A stretch of DNA of 64,000 bases from Arcicella sp038230735 (GCA_038230735.1 JBBRMR010000021.1:1-64000); one strand, 5' to 3'. Shown: positions 49,220 through 58,602, numbered from the stretch's first letter. Numbers and translations: made by a program. The notes: generated by a model from the sequence alone, not told the origin.

Positions 49220-50065
49220 TCAAATTAATTCTACCCGCACTTTCGCCTCAAAACTTCCTACCGCATTCCCTCTAAAAGTTCCGCTAATGGGCGTTACCAT
49301 TTGTGGAATTGCCGATGCTCCCACGGGTACGTGATTGCCCGAAACCAAACAGTTCTGCGTAGGGTCAAAACCCCGCCAACCGCCACCTGGCAAATATACT
49401 TCCACCCAAGCGTGTAGATATTGTTGTTGATTGGGCTCTTCGGGTTCAACGAAATAATAGCCACTCACAAAGCGTGAAGCAATGCCTAAAGTTCGGCATA
49501 TTGCCATAAAAAGAACCGAATAATCACGGCAGGAGCCATATCGGTTTAGTAAGGTAGTTTCGGGGTTATGCGGTATGCCTTCGTCCCTGACTTCATACGC
49601 AAATTTATGGATGTATGAATTTAGGGTTGTCAAAAAGGCGGTGGTATTCCAATTAACACCAGCGGCGAGTTGCCTTGCGGTTTGGTCTATTAAGGTTGTG
49701 ATGCCATCTTTTACCAGATAAGGGTTCAATACTTTTTCTAATTCATCCGAATAGGTGATTGGTAAACTACTACTCTCAAAGGGATGATACAAGAAAGATA
49801 AAGGGTTAAATTCAGTGGTCTCTACGACTGAATTTACCTTAATATTGAGCGAAGAAGTGGTGTCTTTAAAAAAAAGAATGTATTGAGTATTGTCCGAAGA
49901 ATCGAGGTTTTTGGCGATGGTGCTGGGTTGTGGCGTAATCTCAATTTCGTGGGAAATGACCGTCAATAATGAGCTACGTTTGGGATGTAGATATAAATAA
50001 TGAGGCTCTAAAAAAACCGCATTAGAATATTGATAATCAAGTTCATGTTCAATGGTTAATTTCAT
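49220..50065 (-). CDS. Transglutaminase-like protein of the Anbu operon
   Basis: A 281-residue protein with the bacterial transglutaminase N-terminal domain (about 1-90, IEHELDYQYSNAVFLEPHYL) and the papain-like core. Active Cys in RYGSCRDYSVLFMAICRTLG, His in LHAWVEVYLPGGGWRGFDPT and Asp in FDPT. The family occurs with Anbu, alpha-E and ATP-grasp proteins and probably cuts or forms isopeptide bonds. It is the last gene of the unit, 2 nt after Anbu. Confidence 0.9.
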   Translation of the reverse strand: MKLTIEHELDYQYSNAVFLEPHYLYLHPKRSSLLTVISHEIEITPQPSTIAKNLDSSDNTQYILFFKDTTSSLNIKVNSVVETTEFNPLSFLYHPFESSSLPITYSDELEKVLNPYLVKDGITTLIDQTARQLAAGVNWNTTAFLTTLNSYIHKFAYEVRDEGIPHNPETTLLNRYGSCRDYSVLFMAICRTLGIASRFVSGYYFVEPEEPNQQQYLHAWVEVYLPGGGWRGFDPTQNCLVSGNHVPVGASAIPQMVTPISGTFRGNAVGSFEAKVRVELI

Positions 50066-50067
50066 AA

Positions 50068-50787
50068 TTAATTTTTAAGAATCTCCTTCACCCAATCATC
50101 CGAAAGGTTATCCACGGATGTTTTCATGAGGGAATTCCATTGTTTAGTAACGGCTTCCATTTGTGCTTGTACCAAACGGTGTTCGATGATGTGAAAACTG
50201 TTTTTATGATACACAATTATATCAATCGGATAATCCACATCGCTGGCACTTACTTGCGTGGCATCAAAGGAGAGAAACCCTAATTTCAGGGCATCTTCCA
50301 CGGACGTATCATACGTTAAGGCTCGGTTCAATAAGGGTTTTCCGTAGTTTGAATTACCAATAATTTGATATTTCAAACCTTCATTTATCTCAATCCAATT
50401 ACCCTCTGGAAATACTAAAAATAATTTATGTTCCTCATCCTTAGACATTTGACCACCAATAATGGCGTGCAGATTGAAGGCATATCCTTCGGCTTTGAGG
50501 ATAGCTCGGTCTTCATCCGCTACTTTCCTAATCATTGCTCCGAAGGCATTGACGGCTTCGTACATATAGTCAAAAGTGAAACCTTCCTCTTCCGTCATTC
50601 GGTTGAAATAAATCACAGCTTTGTCTCTAACCGAACGCAAACCCGCCGTCATAATGAACAAAGAATGCTTACCAATTTCGTGAATTGATACTTTTTTGTT
50701 GGAGTATGCTTCCGTGCCTGCGGTGATGCGAGTGTCGGCAATGGCAACTAATCCGCCTTTAATTTTTATTCCTAAACAGTATGTCAT
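50068..50787 (-). CDS. Anbu-type proteasome-related peptidase
   Basis: A 239-residue N-terminal nucleophile hydrolase. After Met removal Thr2 (MTYCLGIKIKGGLVAIADTR) would be the catalytic Thr, and TRITAGTEAYSNKKVSIHE has the Asp/Lys region of beta subunits. Length and sequence fit Anbu/BPH, the bacterial proteasome homologue that forms helical or ring assemblies. Its substrates are unproven. It lies between alpha-E and transglutaminase genes, as expected for the Anbu operon. Confidence 0.92.
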   Translation of the reverse strand: MTYCLGIKIKGGLVAIADTRITAGTEAYSNKKVSIHEIGKHSLFIMTAGLRSVRDKAVIYFNRMTEEEGFTFDYMYEAVNAFGAMIRKVADEDRAILKAEGYAFNLHAIIGGQMSKDEEHKLFLVFPEGNWIEINEGLKYQIIGNSNYGKPLLNRALTYDTSVEDALKLGFLSFDATQVSASDVDYPIDIIVYHKNSFHIIEHRLVQAQMEAVTKQWNSLMKTSVDNLSDDWVKEILKN

Positions 50788-50802
50788 GTGGTTATTTTTT
50801 TA

Positions 50803-50810
50803 CAAAAATA
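50803..50810 (-). promoter_or_regulatory. Possible internal -7 box for Anbu
   Basis: Minus-strand TATTTTTG in the 32-nt gap between the alpha-E and Anbu genes. It could give separate transcription of Anbu and transglutaminase. Confidence 0.3.
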
Positions 50811-50819
50811 AGCAAATCC

Positions 50820-51815
50820 TTACTGATTCATCATCATCGTTGCAGTTTCTTCTTGAATAATTGGTTTTAGGTCAAAATAAGTTTTGAAAATTGCCTTACC
50901 AACTACGTTATTTTTTTCCTGAAAAGCATCTAAAAATTCGTGTAAGCCTTGGTCAAAAATATCCTTTACCTCCGTAAATTCAATTTCTGAACGCAATTTA
51001 CTCAATGCTTTTTCGGCAGGGTTGGAATATGAATTGGTGATGGAGGTTCCTGATATTTCGTATAAAGACAATTCTGCTTGACGAATTACGTGCATCACTG
51101 AGCGGGGGAATTTTTTGTCCAATAACAAAAAGTCCACAATGGCGGTTGAATTCACAATTTGGTATTGTTGTCGAAACATATTGTAGGCACTCACGGACTT
51201 CAATACCGCCGACCAAAGCAATAAATCCAACGGTGAACCTACGGCATCAATTTCGGGCAGGAGCGTAAAATATTTTACGTCCAAAAAACGGGTCGTCTTG
51301 TCAGCACGTTCCAAAAGCCTTCCCATTCGCCCAAAATGCCATGCTTCGCCCCGTGTGATGGTGGAATCGACAATGCCATAAAATAGCTGACTACCCGATT
51401 TGATATTATCCAAAAAGCCTTGATAACGAGCCAATTCCCACGATTTACTTTCAGTAGCGGCGTTTTTGACCGTCCAATATATCTGATTGACGTATTCCCA
51501 CATCTCTTTGGAAATACTCTCACGGATGGTTCGGGCGTTCTCACGGGCTTCCAACAAACACGACAAGATGGAGTTCGGATTTCTGACATCGAAGGTCATA
51601 AAATAGAGGACATTCTCACGAGTGGGAGCATCATAACATTCCTCGAAAATGAAATTATCCGCCGTAGCAATCAAAAGAGGTTGCCATTGTTCTGGAACAT
51701 TGGGGGGTAAATCTAACGCCAAATTGAAATTTACTGAAATAAAACGGGCATAATTATCGGCACGTTCAATGTACCGATTCATCCAATATACAGAATTTGC
51801 AACTCTACTAAGCAT
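50820..51815 (-). CDS. Alpha-E domain protein of the Anbu operon
   Basis: A 331-residue all-helical protein. The start at 51815 gives MLSRVANSVYWMNRYIERAD, the classic alpha-E N-terminus; 51881 would add 22 weak residues. Conserved stretches: NARTIRESISKEMWEYVNQI, WHFGRMGRLLERADKTTRFL. In related operons alpha-E proteins go with a circularly permuted ATP-grasp enzyme thought to make peptide-like bonds. That gene is not present next to it here. Confidence 0.9.
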   Translation of the reverse strand: MLSRVANSVYWMNRYIERADNYARFISVNFNLALDLPPNVPEQWQPLLIATADNFIFEECYDAPTRENVLYFMTFDVRNPNSILSCLLEARENARTIRESISKEMWEYVNQIYWTVKNAATESKSWELARYQGFLDNIKSGSQLFYGIVDSTITRGEAWHFGRMGRLLERADKTTRFLDVKYFTLLPEIDAVGSPLDLLLWSAVLKSVSAYNMFRQQYQIVNSTAIVDFLLLDKKFPRSVMHVIRQAELSLYEISGTSITNSYSNPAEKALSKLRSEIEFTEVKDIFDQGLHEFLDAFQEKNNVVGKAIFKTYFDLKPIIQEETATMMMNQ

Positions 51816-52041
51816 AGGTTTCAGATTTAATTTTATATAAAATACTTTACCTAAAATTAGTAGAAAAACTCGTTTATTCAATAAAAAGATAAATTTTTGT
51901 TGAATAAAAAACCTTAAATTATTTTGAGGTTTTGATAATATGACTATTTTTCGTGAAAATTTGTTTGTCTTTGAATTCGTCTGACGAATTTCTAATAATT
52001 AGTTAGTTACGGAAAACTAATCACTAATTTCTAATCACCAC

Positions 52042-52467
52042 TTATAAATACGTCTGAATGGCAAAATCATAGCCTCTCAATCCAAAACCGATAATGATTC
52101 CGATGGAATTTTTACTCAAAAAACTATGGTGACGAAATTCTTCACGGGCATATACATTCGAGATATGTACTTCTACGGCGGGAGTTTTTACACCCGCAAT
52201 GGCATCGGCAATGGCGATGGATGAGTGCGTAAATGCTCCCGCATTCAATACGATTCCTTCGTAAGAGAAGCCTACTTCATGGATTTTGTCGATTAAAACC
52301 CCTTCGTGATTGGATTGGAAATATTCCAAATCAACCATATCGGAATATTTATCTTTCAATACTTCAAAATATTGTTCGAAGGTCTGATGACCATAAATTT
52401 CGGGTTCACGCTTGCCCAACAGATTCAAGTTAGGTCCGTTGATGATAATGATTTTCTTTTTGGACAT
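52042..52467 (-). CDS. aroQ: Type II 3-dehydroquinate dehydratase
   Basis: A 141-residue enzyme, third step of chorismate synthesis. IINGPNLNLLGKREPEIYG holds the catalytic Tyr and Arg, FQSNHEGVLID, NAGAFTHSSIAIADAI and VEVHISNVYAREEFRHHS give the rest of the active site. Normal length, cytosolic. It is divergent from xerD, a common arrangement in Bacteroidota. Words ACTAATTTCTAATCACC lie just after its stop. Confidence 0.95.
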   Translation of the reverse strand: MSKKKIIIINGPNLNLLGKREPEIYGHQTFEQYFEVLKDKYSDMVDLEYFQSNHEGVLIDKIHEVGFSYEGIVLNAGAFTHSSIAIADAIAGVKTPAVEVHISNVYAREEFRHHSFLSKNSIGIIIGFGLRGYDFAIQTYL

Positions 52468-52475
52468 TTTTTAAG

Positions 52476-52590
52476 GAAGTTATATAAGTTAGAACAGTTA
52501 GAAAGTTAAAAAGTTGGTTTACCGTGTATTTCAGTATTTTATGACTGCTTTAACTTTATAACTCTTTAACTTTATAACTCTTTAACTGCA
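52476..52590. repeat. Inverted word repeat, AGTTAAAGAGTT family
   Basis: Left AGTTATATAAGTTAGAACAG, TTAGAAAGTTAAAAAGTT; right TTTAACTTTATAACTC in two near-identical copies, then TTTAACTG. It fills the gap between divergent aroQ and xerD. Same words as 5653-5714. Confidence 0.7.
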
Positions 52591-52595
52591 TAAAA

Positions 52596-53510
52596 ATGAA
52601 TTGGCAAATCTATTTAAAAAATTTCAAAAGCTACCTTACTTTGGAGCGTTCTCTTTCAGAAAATTCGATTGTGGCGTATTTGCGTGACGTTCAGAAGCTC
52701 TGGGAATACCTTGACATTGCGGGTGAGGCGGATATTCAGCCCGAAACCGTTACGGATAAACATATTTTTAATTTCTTTTATTACATCGGTGAATTGGGTT
52801 TGGAAACTACTTCGCAAGCCCGAATATTATCGGGCTTGAAGGCATTTTTCAAGTACCTTTTATTGGAAGATATTATCAAAAATGACCCAATGGCGTTGAT
52901 AGTTTCGCCCCGCATCGGTAGAAAATTACCGCCTACTTTGACGTTTCCCGAAATTGAAAAGATATTGGATGCCATCGACCTTTCCACCAACGAAGGTACA
53001 CGAAATCGGGCAATTTTGGAAGTGCTTTATAGTTCTGGTTTGCGAGTTTCGGAATTGGTAGAAATGAAATTGACGGAATGTTATTTTGATATTGGTTTTC
53101 TCAGAATCATCGGTAAAGGTGACAAAGTGCGGCTCGTTCCCATCGGAAGGGATGCTTTGCACTATGTGAAAATTTACTTGGAAAGTATCAGAAGCCAACA
53201 AGACAATATCAAGCCCGAAGCCGAGAATCATGTATTTTTGAATAGGAGAGGAAATAAATTGACAAGAGTAATGATTTTCCTGATTATCAAGGACTTAGCG
53301 GCTAAATGTGGGATTCAAAAGAACATCAGCCCACATACTTTCAGACATTCATTTGCTACGCATTTGATTGAAGGTGGAGCAGATTTAAGAGCCGTTCAGG
53401 AAATGTTAGGACACGAATCTATTACTACGACAGAGATTTATACACATTTGGATAGGGAATATTTACAACAAACGATTGTGGATTTCCATCCGAGGAGTCG
53501 GAAGAAGTAA
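52596..53510 (+). CDS. xerD: Tyrosine recombinase XerD
   Basis: A 304-residue recombinase that resolves chromosome dimers at dif with XerC. N-terminal SAM-like domain (about 1-100) and catalytic domain with Arg in SSGLRVSELVEMK, Lys in GKGDKVR, HxxR in HTFRHSFATHLIEGG, His in MLGHESITTTEIYTH and the Tyr nucleophile in EIYTHLD. Length and the absence of mobile-element neighbours favour chromosomal XerD. I found no dif-like site near it. Confidence 0.93.
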   Translation: MNWQIYLKNFKSYLTLERSLSENSIVAYLRDVQKLWEYLDIAGEADIQPETVTDKHIFNFFYYIGELGLETTSQARILSGLKAFFKYLLLEDIIKNDPMALIVSPRIGRKLPPTLTFPEIEKILDAIDLSTNEGTRNRAILEVLYSSGLRVSELVEMKLTECYFDIGFLRIIGKGDKVRLVPIGRDALHYVKIYLESIRSQQDNIKPEAENHVFLNRRGNKLTRVMIFLIIKDLAAKCGIQKNISPHTFRHSFATHLIEGGADLRAVQEMLGHESITTTEIYTHLDREYLQQTIVDFHPRSRKK

Positions 53511-53670
53511 GCTGTCTATTGAAATAATATAGGGAAGAAAAAATCCACGAGAAAATTCGATAATTATTATAACTATTTGGTAATAATAATAGTTGCAAGC
53601 ACAGAAGTGATTTACTTTTATAATTCCAATTACCGCATAGATTTTTTAACTAAAACAAATCGTAAAAACC

Positions 53671-54657
53671 ATGAAAAATTTATTCAAAATTATTAGCCCA
53701 TTATTTTTTTTAGTATTCGGTTTGTTTATTACCACTTCGTGCAAAAAAAGTTATGTAAATCCAGAAAATGATGCCATTGATTTTGCATTATTAGATAGCC
53801 GTTTCACTACATTTACGAAACTCTTGACAGATAACGGTTTGGTTGATGGAATTAAGTCATCTGAATCTTACACTATTTTCGCTCCCACCAATGAGGCTTT
53901 CTCAAAGGTTGATGTTAGTAAACTGACAAAAGCTGAATTATTAAAATTGCTTAATACGCACATCGTTAGGCAAAGACGACTCTTAACGAACGAGATGAAA
54001 TCGGGGGTTGTTCAAAGCCCGAATGTTGCATTGTATTTGTCCAAAAATTCATCTGGTATCTTTATTAATGGAAGTGCCGAGATTATTTCTGCGGATATTT
54101 TGGCATCAAACGGAGTGATTCAAGTGATTGACCAAGTGGTTTTTCCTCCAAATAAGAGTTTGATGGCAGTCATGAGAAATAATACTAATTTGTCGGAATT
54201 AGTGTCTTGGATTTCAGTCGCCGAAAACAATTTAGAAACAAATTTATCTTACTCTTCTCCAACGGTTTTTGGTTCAACCATTTTTGCACCCACTAATGCG
54301 GCGTTTGAGGAATTATATAAAACCATCCCGAAAGCCACACTATTGTCAGATAAAAAATTAATGAATGAGATTTTGCGTTTTCACAGGATTAATGGCAATA
54401 TATTTTCACAAGATTTTCCCAATCTCACTCAGCCAATAAATACCAATAATACCCCTATAATGGCTGGAACGCCCCTTGCAAATAGTACAGACTTGTTCGC
54501 TAATATCCCTTTCAAAAGTCAATACCAGTTAGTTTTTGATTTGAATAATGGAATTAAAGTAAAGGGAATTTCAAGTGGTTCTGCCAATGTTACGGGTGTA
54601 AACTTACTCGCTACAAATGGAGTTGTTCATACCATAGATAAGGTATTATTGCCATAA
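53671..54657 (+). CDS. Fasciclin (FAS1) domain lipoprotein
   Basis: A 328-residue lipoprotein (Cys at residue 24 in LFITTSCKKS). Two FAS1 domains: about 35-160 (YTIFAPTNEAFSKVD, NGVIQVIDQVVFPP) and 170-328 (GSTIFAPTNAAFEELYKTIP, NGVVHTIDKVLLP). FAS1 domains mediate surface adhesion. It is monocistronic. Confidence 0.88.
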   Translation: MKNLFKIISPLFFLVFGLFITTSCKKSYVNPENDAIDFALLDSRFTTFTKLLTDNGLVDGIKSSESYTIFAPTNEAFSKVDVSKLTKAELLKLLNTHIVRQRRLLTNEMKSGVVQSPNVALYLSKNSSGIFINGSAEIISADILASNGVIQVIDQVVFPPNKSLMAVMRNNTNLSELVSWISVAENNLETNLSYSSPTVFGSTIFAPTNAAFEELYKTIPKATLLSDKKLMNEILRFHRINGNIFSQDFPNLTQPINTNNTPIMAGTPLANSTDLFANIPFKSQYQLVFDLNNGIKVKGISSGSANVTGVNLLATNGVVHTIDKVLLP

Positions 54658-54682
54658 CAGGCTAAATAAGCAGTTTTTAACA

Positions 54683-55279
54683 TCAACCCTTTATCGAGTT
54701 CCGAATCCGACTCAAAGAATCTGGATGAATCCCCAGATAAGAAGCTAAGTCTTTTATCGGTATTAAACGCAAAGCATCGGGTTGATTTTCAAGGAGATGC
54801 AAATAACGTTCTTCGGCAGATTTAGAAATGAGGGTATAAGTTCTACGGGTTTCACGGATGTATAATTGTTCGGCAATTAAGCGGTGAAAACGTTCTGCAT
54901 TTTTAGATGTTTCTAACAATTCCAATACGGGGGGATATCGCAACCGAAATGCTTTAATAGTAGTAACGGCTTGAATAGAAATTGCCGAAGGTCGTTGTGC
55001 TAAACAGGAGGAAAACGAACTGACCAAATTGCCCTGAAAGCCCAAATCTACGCATATTTCTTTGCCATCATCAGTAGCGGCTTCATACTTTACGGCTCCT
55101 TCCAAGATGAAATAAGCGTATTTCTCAACGTCTCCCCGCTTGGTCAAATACTCCTTCTTTTTGAAGGTAACTTCATCAATAATATTTTGGTAAAAATCCC
55201 ATTCTTCGGAGGTAAAATTGGCTAATTTGAAGATGGATTCTTTGACAAGATAAATTTTATTAGTGTTGGATAAGGACAT
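54683..55279 (-). CDS. Crp/Fnr-family transcriptional regulator
   Basis: A 198-residue regulator. Cyclic-nucleotide-binding-like domain at about 20-130 (YLTKRGDVEKYAYFILEGAV, DLGFQGNLVSSFSSCLAQRP) and a C-terminal HTH (PIKDLASYLGIHPDSLSRIR). The group is common in Bacteroidota, with unknown effectors. Its promoter box is at 55331-55338. Confidence 0.85.
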   Translation of the reverse strand: MSLSNTNKIYLVKESIFKLANFTSEEWDFYQNIIDEVTFKKKEYLTKRGDVEKYAYFILEGAVKYEAATDDGKEICVDLGFQGNLVSSFSSCLAQRPSAISIQAVTTIKAFRLRYPPVLELLETSKNAERFHRLIAEQLYIRETRRTYTLISKSAEERYLHLLENQPDALRLIPIKDLASYLGIHPDSLSRIRNSIKG

Positions 55280-55330
55280 TTGTTAGGATTGTTTTGAATA
55301 TACAAACAGAGGTATTTGCGATTTTCCTGA

Positions 55331-55338
55331 CAAATATA
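55331..55338 (-). promoter_or_regulatory. Putative -7 box for the Crp-type regulator
   Basis: Minus-strand TATATTTG, 51 nt upstream of the start at 55279. Confidence 0.45.
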
Positions 55339-55453
55339 GGTTTTTTGATTGAAAATTAAGCTACCATAAAATAAAATAGAGCATACCAGTATTTTAATTT
55401 AGTTCATCCACCAATTCAACGAATCTAAATTCAGACTGAGTTGTACAGACAAT

Positions 55454-57070
55454 TTATTTCTTTTTACTGGTAATAACAATCACACCATTTTTACCTTTCT
55501 CACCATATCTCATTATTGCAGTTTCTCCTTTATAAATTTGCATTGACTCAATCAATTTAGGATCAATATTGAAAACGTTAGTTACTTCATTTCCATCAAT
55601 CATATAGATAGGTGGAGGGCAATCTTTGCATAATTGATTTTTATAATTTATGTTATTGATTTGCACATTTGCACTTTTATCATTTTTAAACTCAAAAACT
55701 GAGGGCGAATGTTTATCATTTTCCTCTAACTGAAATTTAATTGGAACAATAAGGTAACTTCTCACATTTCTACCACTCTGTTTGCCAGAAACCCACTTTG
55801 GTATTGATTGCATAACTCGTAATGCTTCCTCATCACAGCCAAAACCTGTACCGCTTAAAACTTTAAAGTCAGAGGGTGAGCCATCAGTGTTTACAATAAA
55901 TTGGATATACACTTTTCCATTATGCTTGGCTTTTATAGCTTCTTGGGGATATTTTAAATTTTCCTCCAAATACTTCCCAAAGGCTTCCATACCTCCTGGG
56001 AAATGTGCCATTTCTTCCACAGCCATAAAAACCATTCCTGTATCAACCTTACTATAATTCCTAACCTCATCCACCAACGCAGGACTAATCACCAAAGCCT
56101 TCGATAAATCCACATTTGGGTCAGATAAATTATTTTCTGTAACTCTTTCAACCACAGGATTATCACTAATTATTGGTGCATTTTTTTCGGAGACTTTGGC
56201 AACAATTTCCTCCATTTGCTCAATGGGTTTGGTTGCCAAAGTGGCGGATGAAACCACAATCATTAGCATAAAAAGAGGAGCAATAAGCCCGTATTTCATC
56301 AGGGCAGTTTGCGTAGAGCGACTTTTGTGTAACATTTTGATGCGTAGTTTCAAGAGTGATTGATTAAAAAAATTATTGGTCAAAGGAATTGCTTGAACGC
56401 CAAATTGTTCTTGGAAAAGTAGTATGGCGTATTCGGCTTTCGAGGCTTCATTTTTGCTCGCTACTTCATCGGCAATAAACTCGTGAATATGCTTGATGGA
56501 ACTTTTGTAGAGATATACCACGGGATTGAACCAGTTGAAAATCGCAATTAGTTCAAACAATAGTACATCGGCAGAATGTAGCTGACGAATATGGACAAAC
56601 TCGTGCTTCATAATGGTTGAACGGCTCTTTAATTCCTTACTTACAAACAACACATTAAAGAATGAAAATGCCCTTTTTGACCCTTCTCCCTGCGTTTTTC
56701 GCTTCATCATCTGTCCCAAGAAAACCAAATTTCCCCCAAAACGAGCAATGCCTAACATGATACCGATGATGTAACAAAACGCCATGATTTCGCCCATTGT
56801 CATGGTGTGGGCTTGACTTGCACTCGCCCGTATGTACATAATTTGCGGGTCATAAAGCGTAGAAATCGTCTGTGAAACTTGCTCTGTTACGAACCATGAA
56901 CGTACCCAATCTGATTGCATTAAGGGTATAAAAAACGCCAATGCCGCCGATGCCACCAAGTAGCCCCGATTGAGGTTAAAGAAGGTTTCTGACCGCAACA
57001 AAAGGCGATAGAAACCATAGAAAAGAACCAAATACAGGTTCACTTGTAGGAGGTAGTTGAGCCAGTTCAT
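55454..57070 (-). CDS. blaR1: BlaR1-type M56 peptidase with TonB C-terminal and plug-like tail
   Basis: A 538-residue membrane protein. The ATG at 57070 is chosen; 57148 would begin in a word repeat. Four N-terminal hydrophobic segments surround the zincin HEFVH (residues 156-160), the M56 site that in BlaR1 cleaves BlaI-type repressors. A TonB-C/energy-transducer domain follows (about 360-450, YPQEAIKAKHNGKVYIQFIV, GFGCDEEALRVMQSIPKW). The end, NIDPKLIESMQIYKGETAIM then RYGEKGKNGVIVITSKKK, closely resembles the plug segment of SusC-type receptors. Confidence 0.88.
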   Translation of the reverse strand: MNWLNYLLQVNLYLVLFYGFYRLLLRSETFFNLNRGYLVASAALAFFIPLMQSDWVRSWFVTEQVSQTISTLYDPQIMYIRASASQAHTMTMGEIMAFCYIIGIMLGIARFGGNLVFLGQMMKRKTQGEGSKRAFSFFNVLFVSKELKSRSTIMKHEFVHIRQLHSADVLLFELIAIFNWFNPVVYLYKSSIKHIHEFIADEVASKNEASKAEYAILLFQEQFGVQAIPLTNNFFNQSLLKLRIKMLHKSRSTQTALMKYGLIAPLFMLMIVVSSATLATKPIEQMEEIVAKVSEKNAPIISDNPVVERVTENNLSDPNVDLSKALVISPALVDEVRNYSKVDTGMVFMAVEEMAHFPGGMEAFGKYLEENLKYPQEAIKAKHNGKVYIQFIVNTDGSPSDFKVLSGTGFGCDEEALRVMQSIPKWVSGKQSGRNVRSYLIVPIKFQLEENDKHSPSVFEFKNDKSANVQINNINYKNQLCKDCPPPIYMIDGNEVTNVFNIDPKLIESMQIYKGETAIMRYGEKGKNGVIVITSKKK

Positions 57071-57107
57071 ATTTTCGATATTAGTTGTGCGTTTTTCGAT
57101 GCTTGGG
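57071..57107. repeat. CGATGTTCG-family left half, upstream of blaR1
   Basis: ATTTTCGATATTAGTTGTGC, GTTTTTCGATGCTTGG. The matching half is at 57291-57326, about 180 nt away, flanking the AT-rich gap upstream of blaR1. Confidence 0.55.
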
Positions 57108-57290
57108 AAAAATAGAAACTTTGTAAAATTTGAGTGTAGAACTATCATGAAATTTGTTTTTTGTACTCAGTAATTAACTTAAAAACGTTCACATTTTGTA
57201 ATTATAAGATGTTGATTATTTATACAATTATATTATTTTGCTAAATTTTATAACTATATTAATGATAATAGAAGACTTTTTACCCTTATA

Positions 57291-57326
57291 CCCAAACATC
57301 GAACATCGAAAAACAAGCATCAAACA
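57291..57326. repeat. CGATGTTCG-family right half, after blaI
   Basis: CCCAAACATCGAACATCG, AAAAACAAGCATCAAACATT. It follows the blaI stop directly. Complement of the words at 57071-57107. Confidence 0.6.
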
Positions 57327-57707
57327 TTAAGCCTCCTTCTCCTTCAATTCATTAATCATTTTCAAAATCTCATCGGCATCTTTAACATCAATTTTTCCTT
57401 TTTTCGAGAAGAATGAAAATAGGCTTGAAAAGGAGTTTTCAAAGTAGCCTTCTACTAATTTTTCGGTAGCAAAAGTGCTGTAATTATCTTTGCTCACGAT
57501 GGGGAAATATTCGTGCGATTTTCCGTAAGAATTATGGCTCACAAAGCCCTTTTCTTGCAAAATCCTAATGATGGTCGAAACCGTATTGTAGGCTGGTTTG
57601 GGTTCGGGCAATTCTTCGAGAACGTCCTTCACAAATCCTTTTTCTATTTGCCAAAGTACCTGCATAATTTGCTCTTCGGCTTTGGTTAATTCTCTTTCTG
57701 GTTGCAT
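57327..57707 (-). CDS. blaI: BlaI/MecI/CopY-family repressor
   Basis: A 126-residue winged-helix repressor: LTKAEEQIMQVLWQIEKGFV, YNTVSTIIRILQEKGFVSHN and YFENSFSSLFSFFSK of the dimerisation domain. It is expected to repress its own operon with blaR1 until the latter cleaves or inactivates it. BlaR1 follows downstream after 256 nt, an unusually long gap for this pair, with the repeat halves in it. No beta-lactamase gene is near. Confidence 0.9.
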   Translation of the reverse strand: MQPERELTKAEEQIMQVLWQIEKGFVKDVLEELPEPKPAYNTVSTIIRILQEKGFVSHNSYGKSHEYFPIVSKDNYSTFATEKLVEGYFENSFSSLFSFFSKKGKIDVKDADEILKMINELKEKEA

Positions 57708-57733
57708 GATTTTTTATGTTAGATACCGTTTTC

Positions 57734-58501
57734 TTACTGAATTAGTGATTTTAAATATAAAGTGAATAAAAATGAAAGCACAAGGGCAGAAATGCGGATA
57801 ATGTGCTTCAATGAGGTATTATCAAGATTTATAGTTGGTACGATTGCGGTAGTTTTTAAGAAAAATACTACCAATTTATCATATTGTAAAGAAATTAAAA
57901 AGACAATTCCGATAGTCAATAAAACCGATTGTGTTAATGCTCCAGCGTTGAGATGATAGAAAATATTAATCATCAATAAATTAATCATAAACGCAAAAAG
58001 TACAACTGAAGCAAGCAATAAAGTTTTACGAAATAATAAAAAATAAGAACCTATAATCTGAATCATCGCAATGCACAATCCGAAAGTTTTGGAATACCCA
58101 AAATAATACCAAGTAAGCCACTCGCCCGACTGTTGATTCATCGGTATTTGGGCAATTTCTGGGGGTGTAACAAACTGCAAACCAAAAAACTTTTTCCACC
58201 CAAAACTGGCTAAATTAAAAGCAATCGTATAGCGAATGGTGGCGTATAAAATTCCATATACTTTTTCAGAATCAATCGTATTTTTCTTTTCTCGATATTG
58301 CCAAATAAAAGGAAATATAAAGGCAGAAAAAAATAAAATACCGACCAAAGAAAAAACAATTATGGGCGGAAACCATGTCAGCGTACCACCGTTGCCAAGC
58401 ATCAGTAGCAAAGCTATGGTTGTTAGACTGGCCACAAGGCATGTAATTATCTTTTTCAAAATTGTGCTTTGTCGTAACATACTATTTGTAATTTTTTTCA
58501 A
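57734..58501 (-). CDS. Polytopic membrane protein, DoxX-like, unknown function
   Basis: A 255-residue protein with about six hydrophobic segments. RYTIAFNLASFGWKKFFGLQF, GEWLTWYYFGYSKTFGLCIA and IIGSYFLLFRKTLLLASVVL resemble DoxX/DUF417-like proteins of respiratory or stress contexts. It is 26 nt upstream of blaI, so the repressor may control both. I cannot place it more closely. Confidence 0.65.
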   Translation of the reverse strand: MKKITNSMLRQSTILKKIITCLVASLTTIALLLMLGNGGTLTWFPPIIVFSLVGILFFSAFIFPFIWQYREKKNTIDSEKVYGILYATIRYTIAFNLASFGWKKFFGLQFVTPPEIAQIPMNQQSGEWLTWYYFGYSKTFGLCIAMIQIIGSYFLLFRKTLLLASVVLFAFMINLLMINIFYHLNAGALTQSVLLTIGIVFLISLQYDKLVVFFLKTTAIVPTINLDNTSLKHIIRISALVLSFLFTLYLKSLIQ

Positions 58502-58602
58502 GAAATTATATTATTCCTGTTTGATGAGATAAATATAAAACTAATATTTTAGTTTACAAACTATTTTCTTAGTTTTTTGAAAAAATAATTTTTTAGGCAC
58601 AA

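Noticed and set aside
52596..53510. Integrase of a mobile element
   Set aside because: Length, motifs and the aroQ neighbour fit chromosomal XerD; no attachment sites, cargo or tRNA gene are near.
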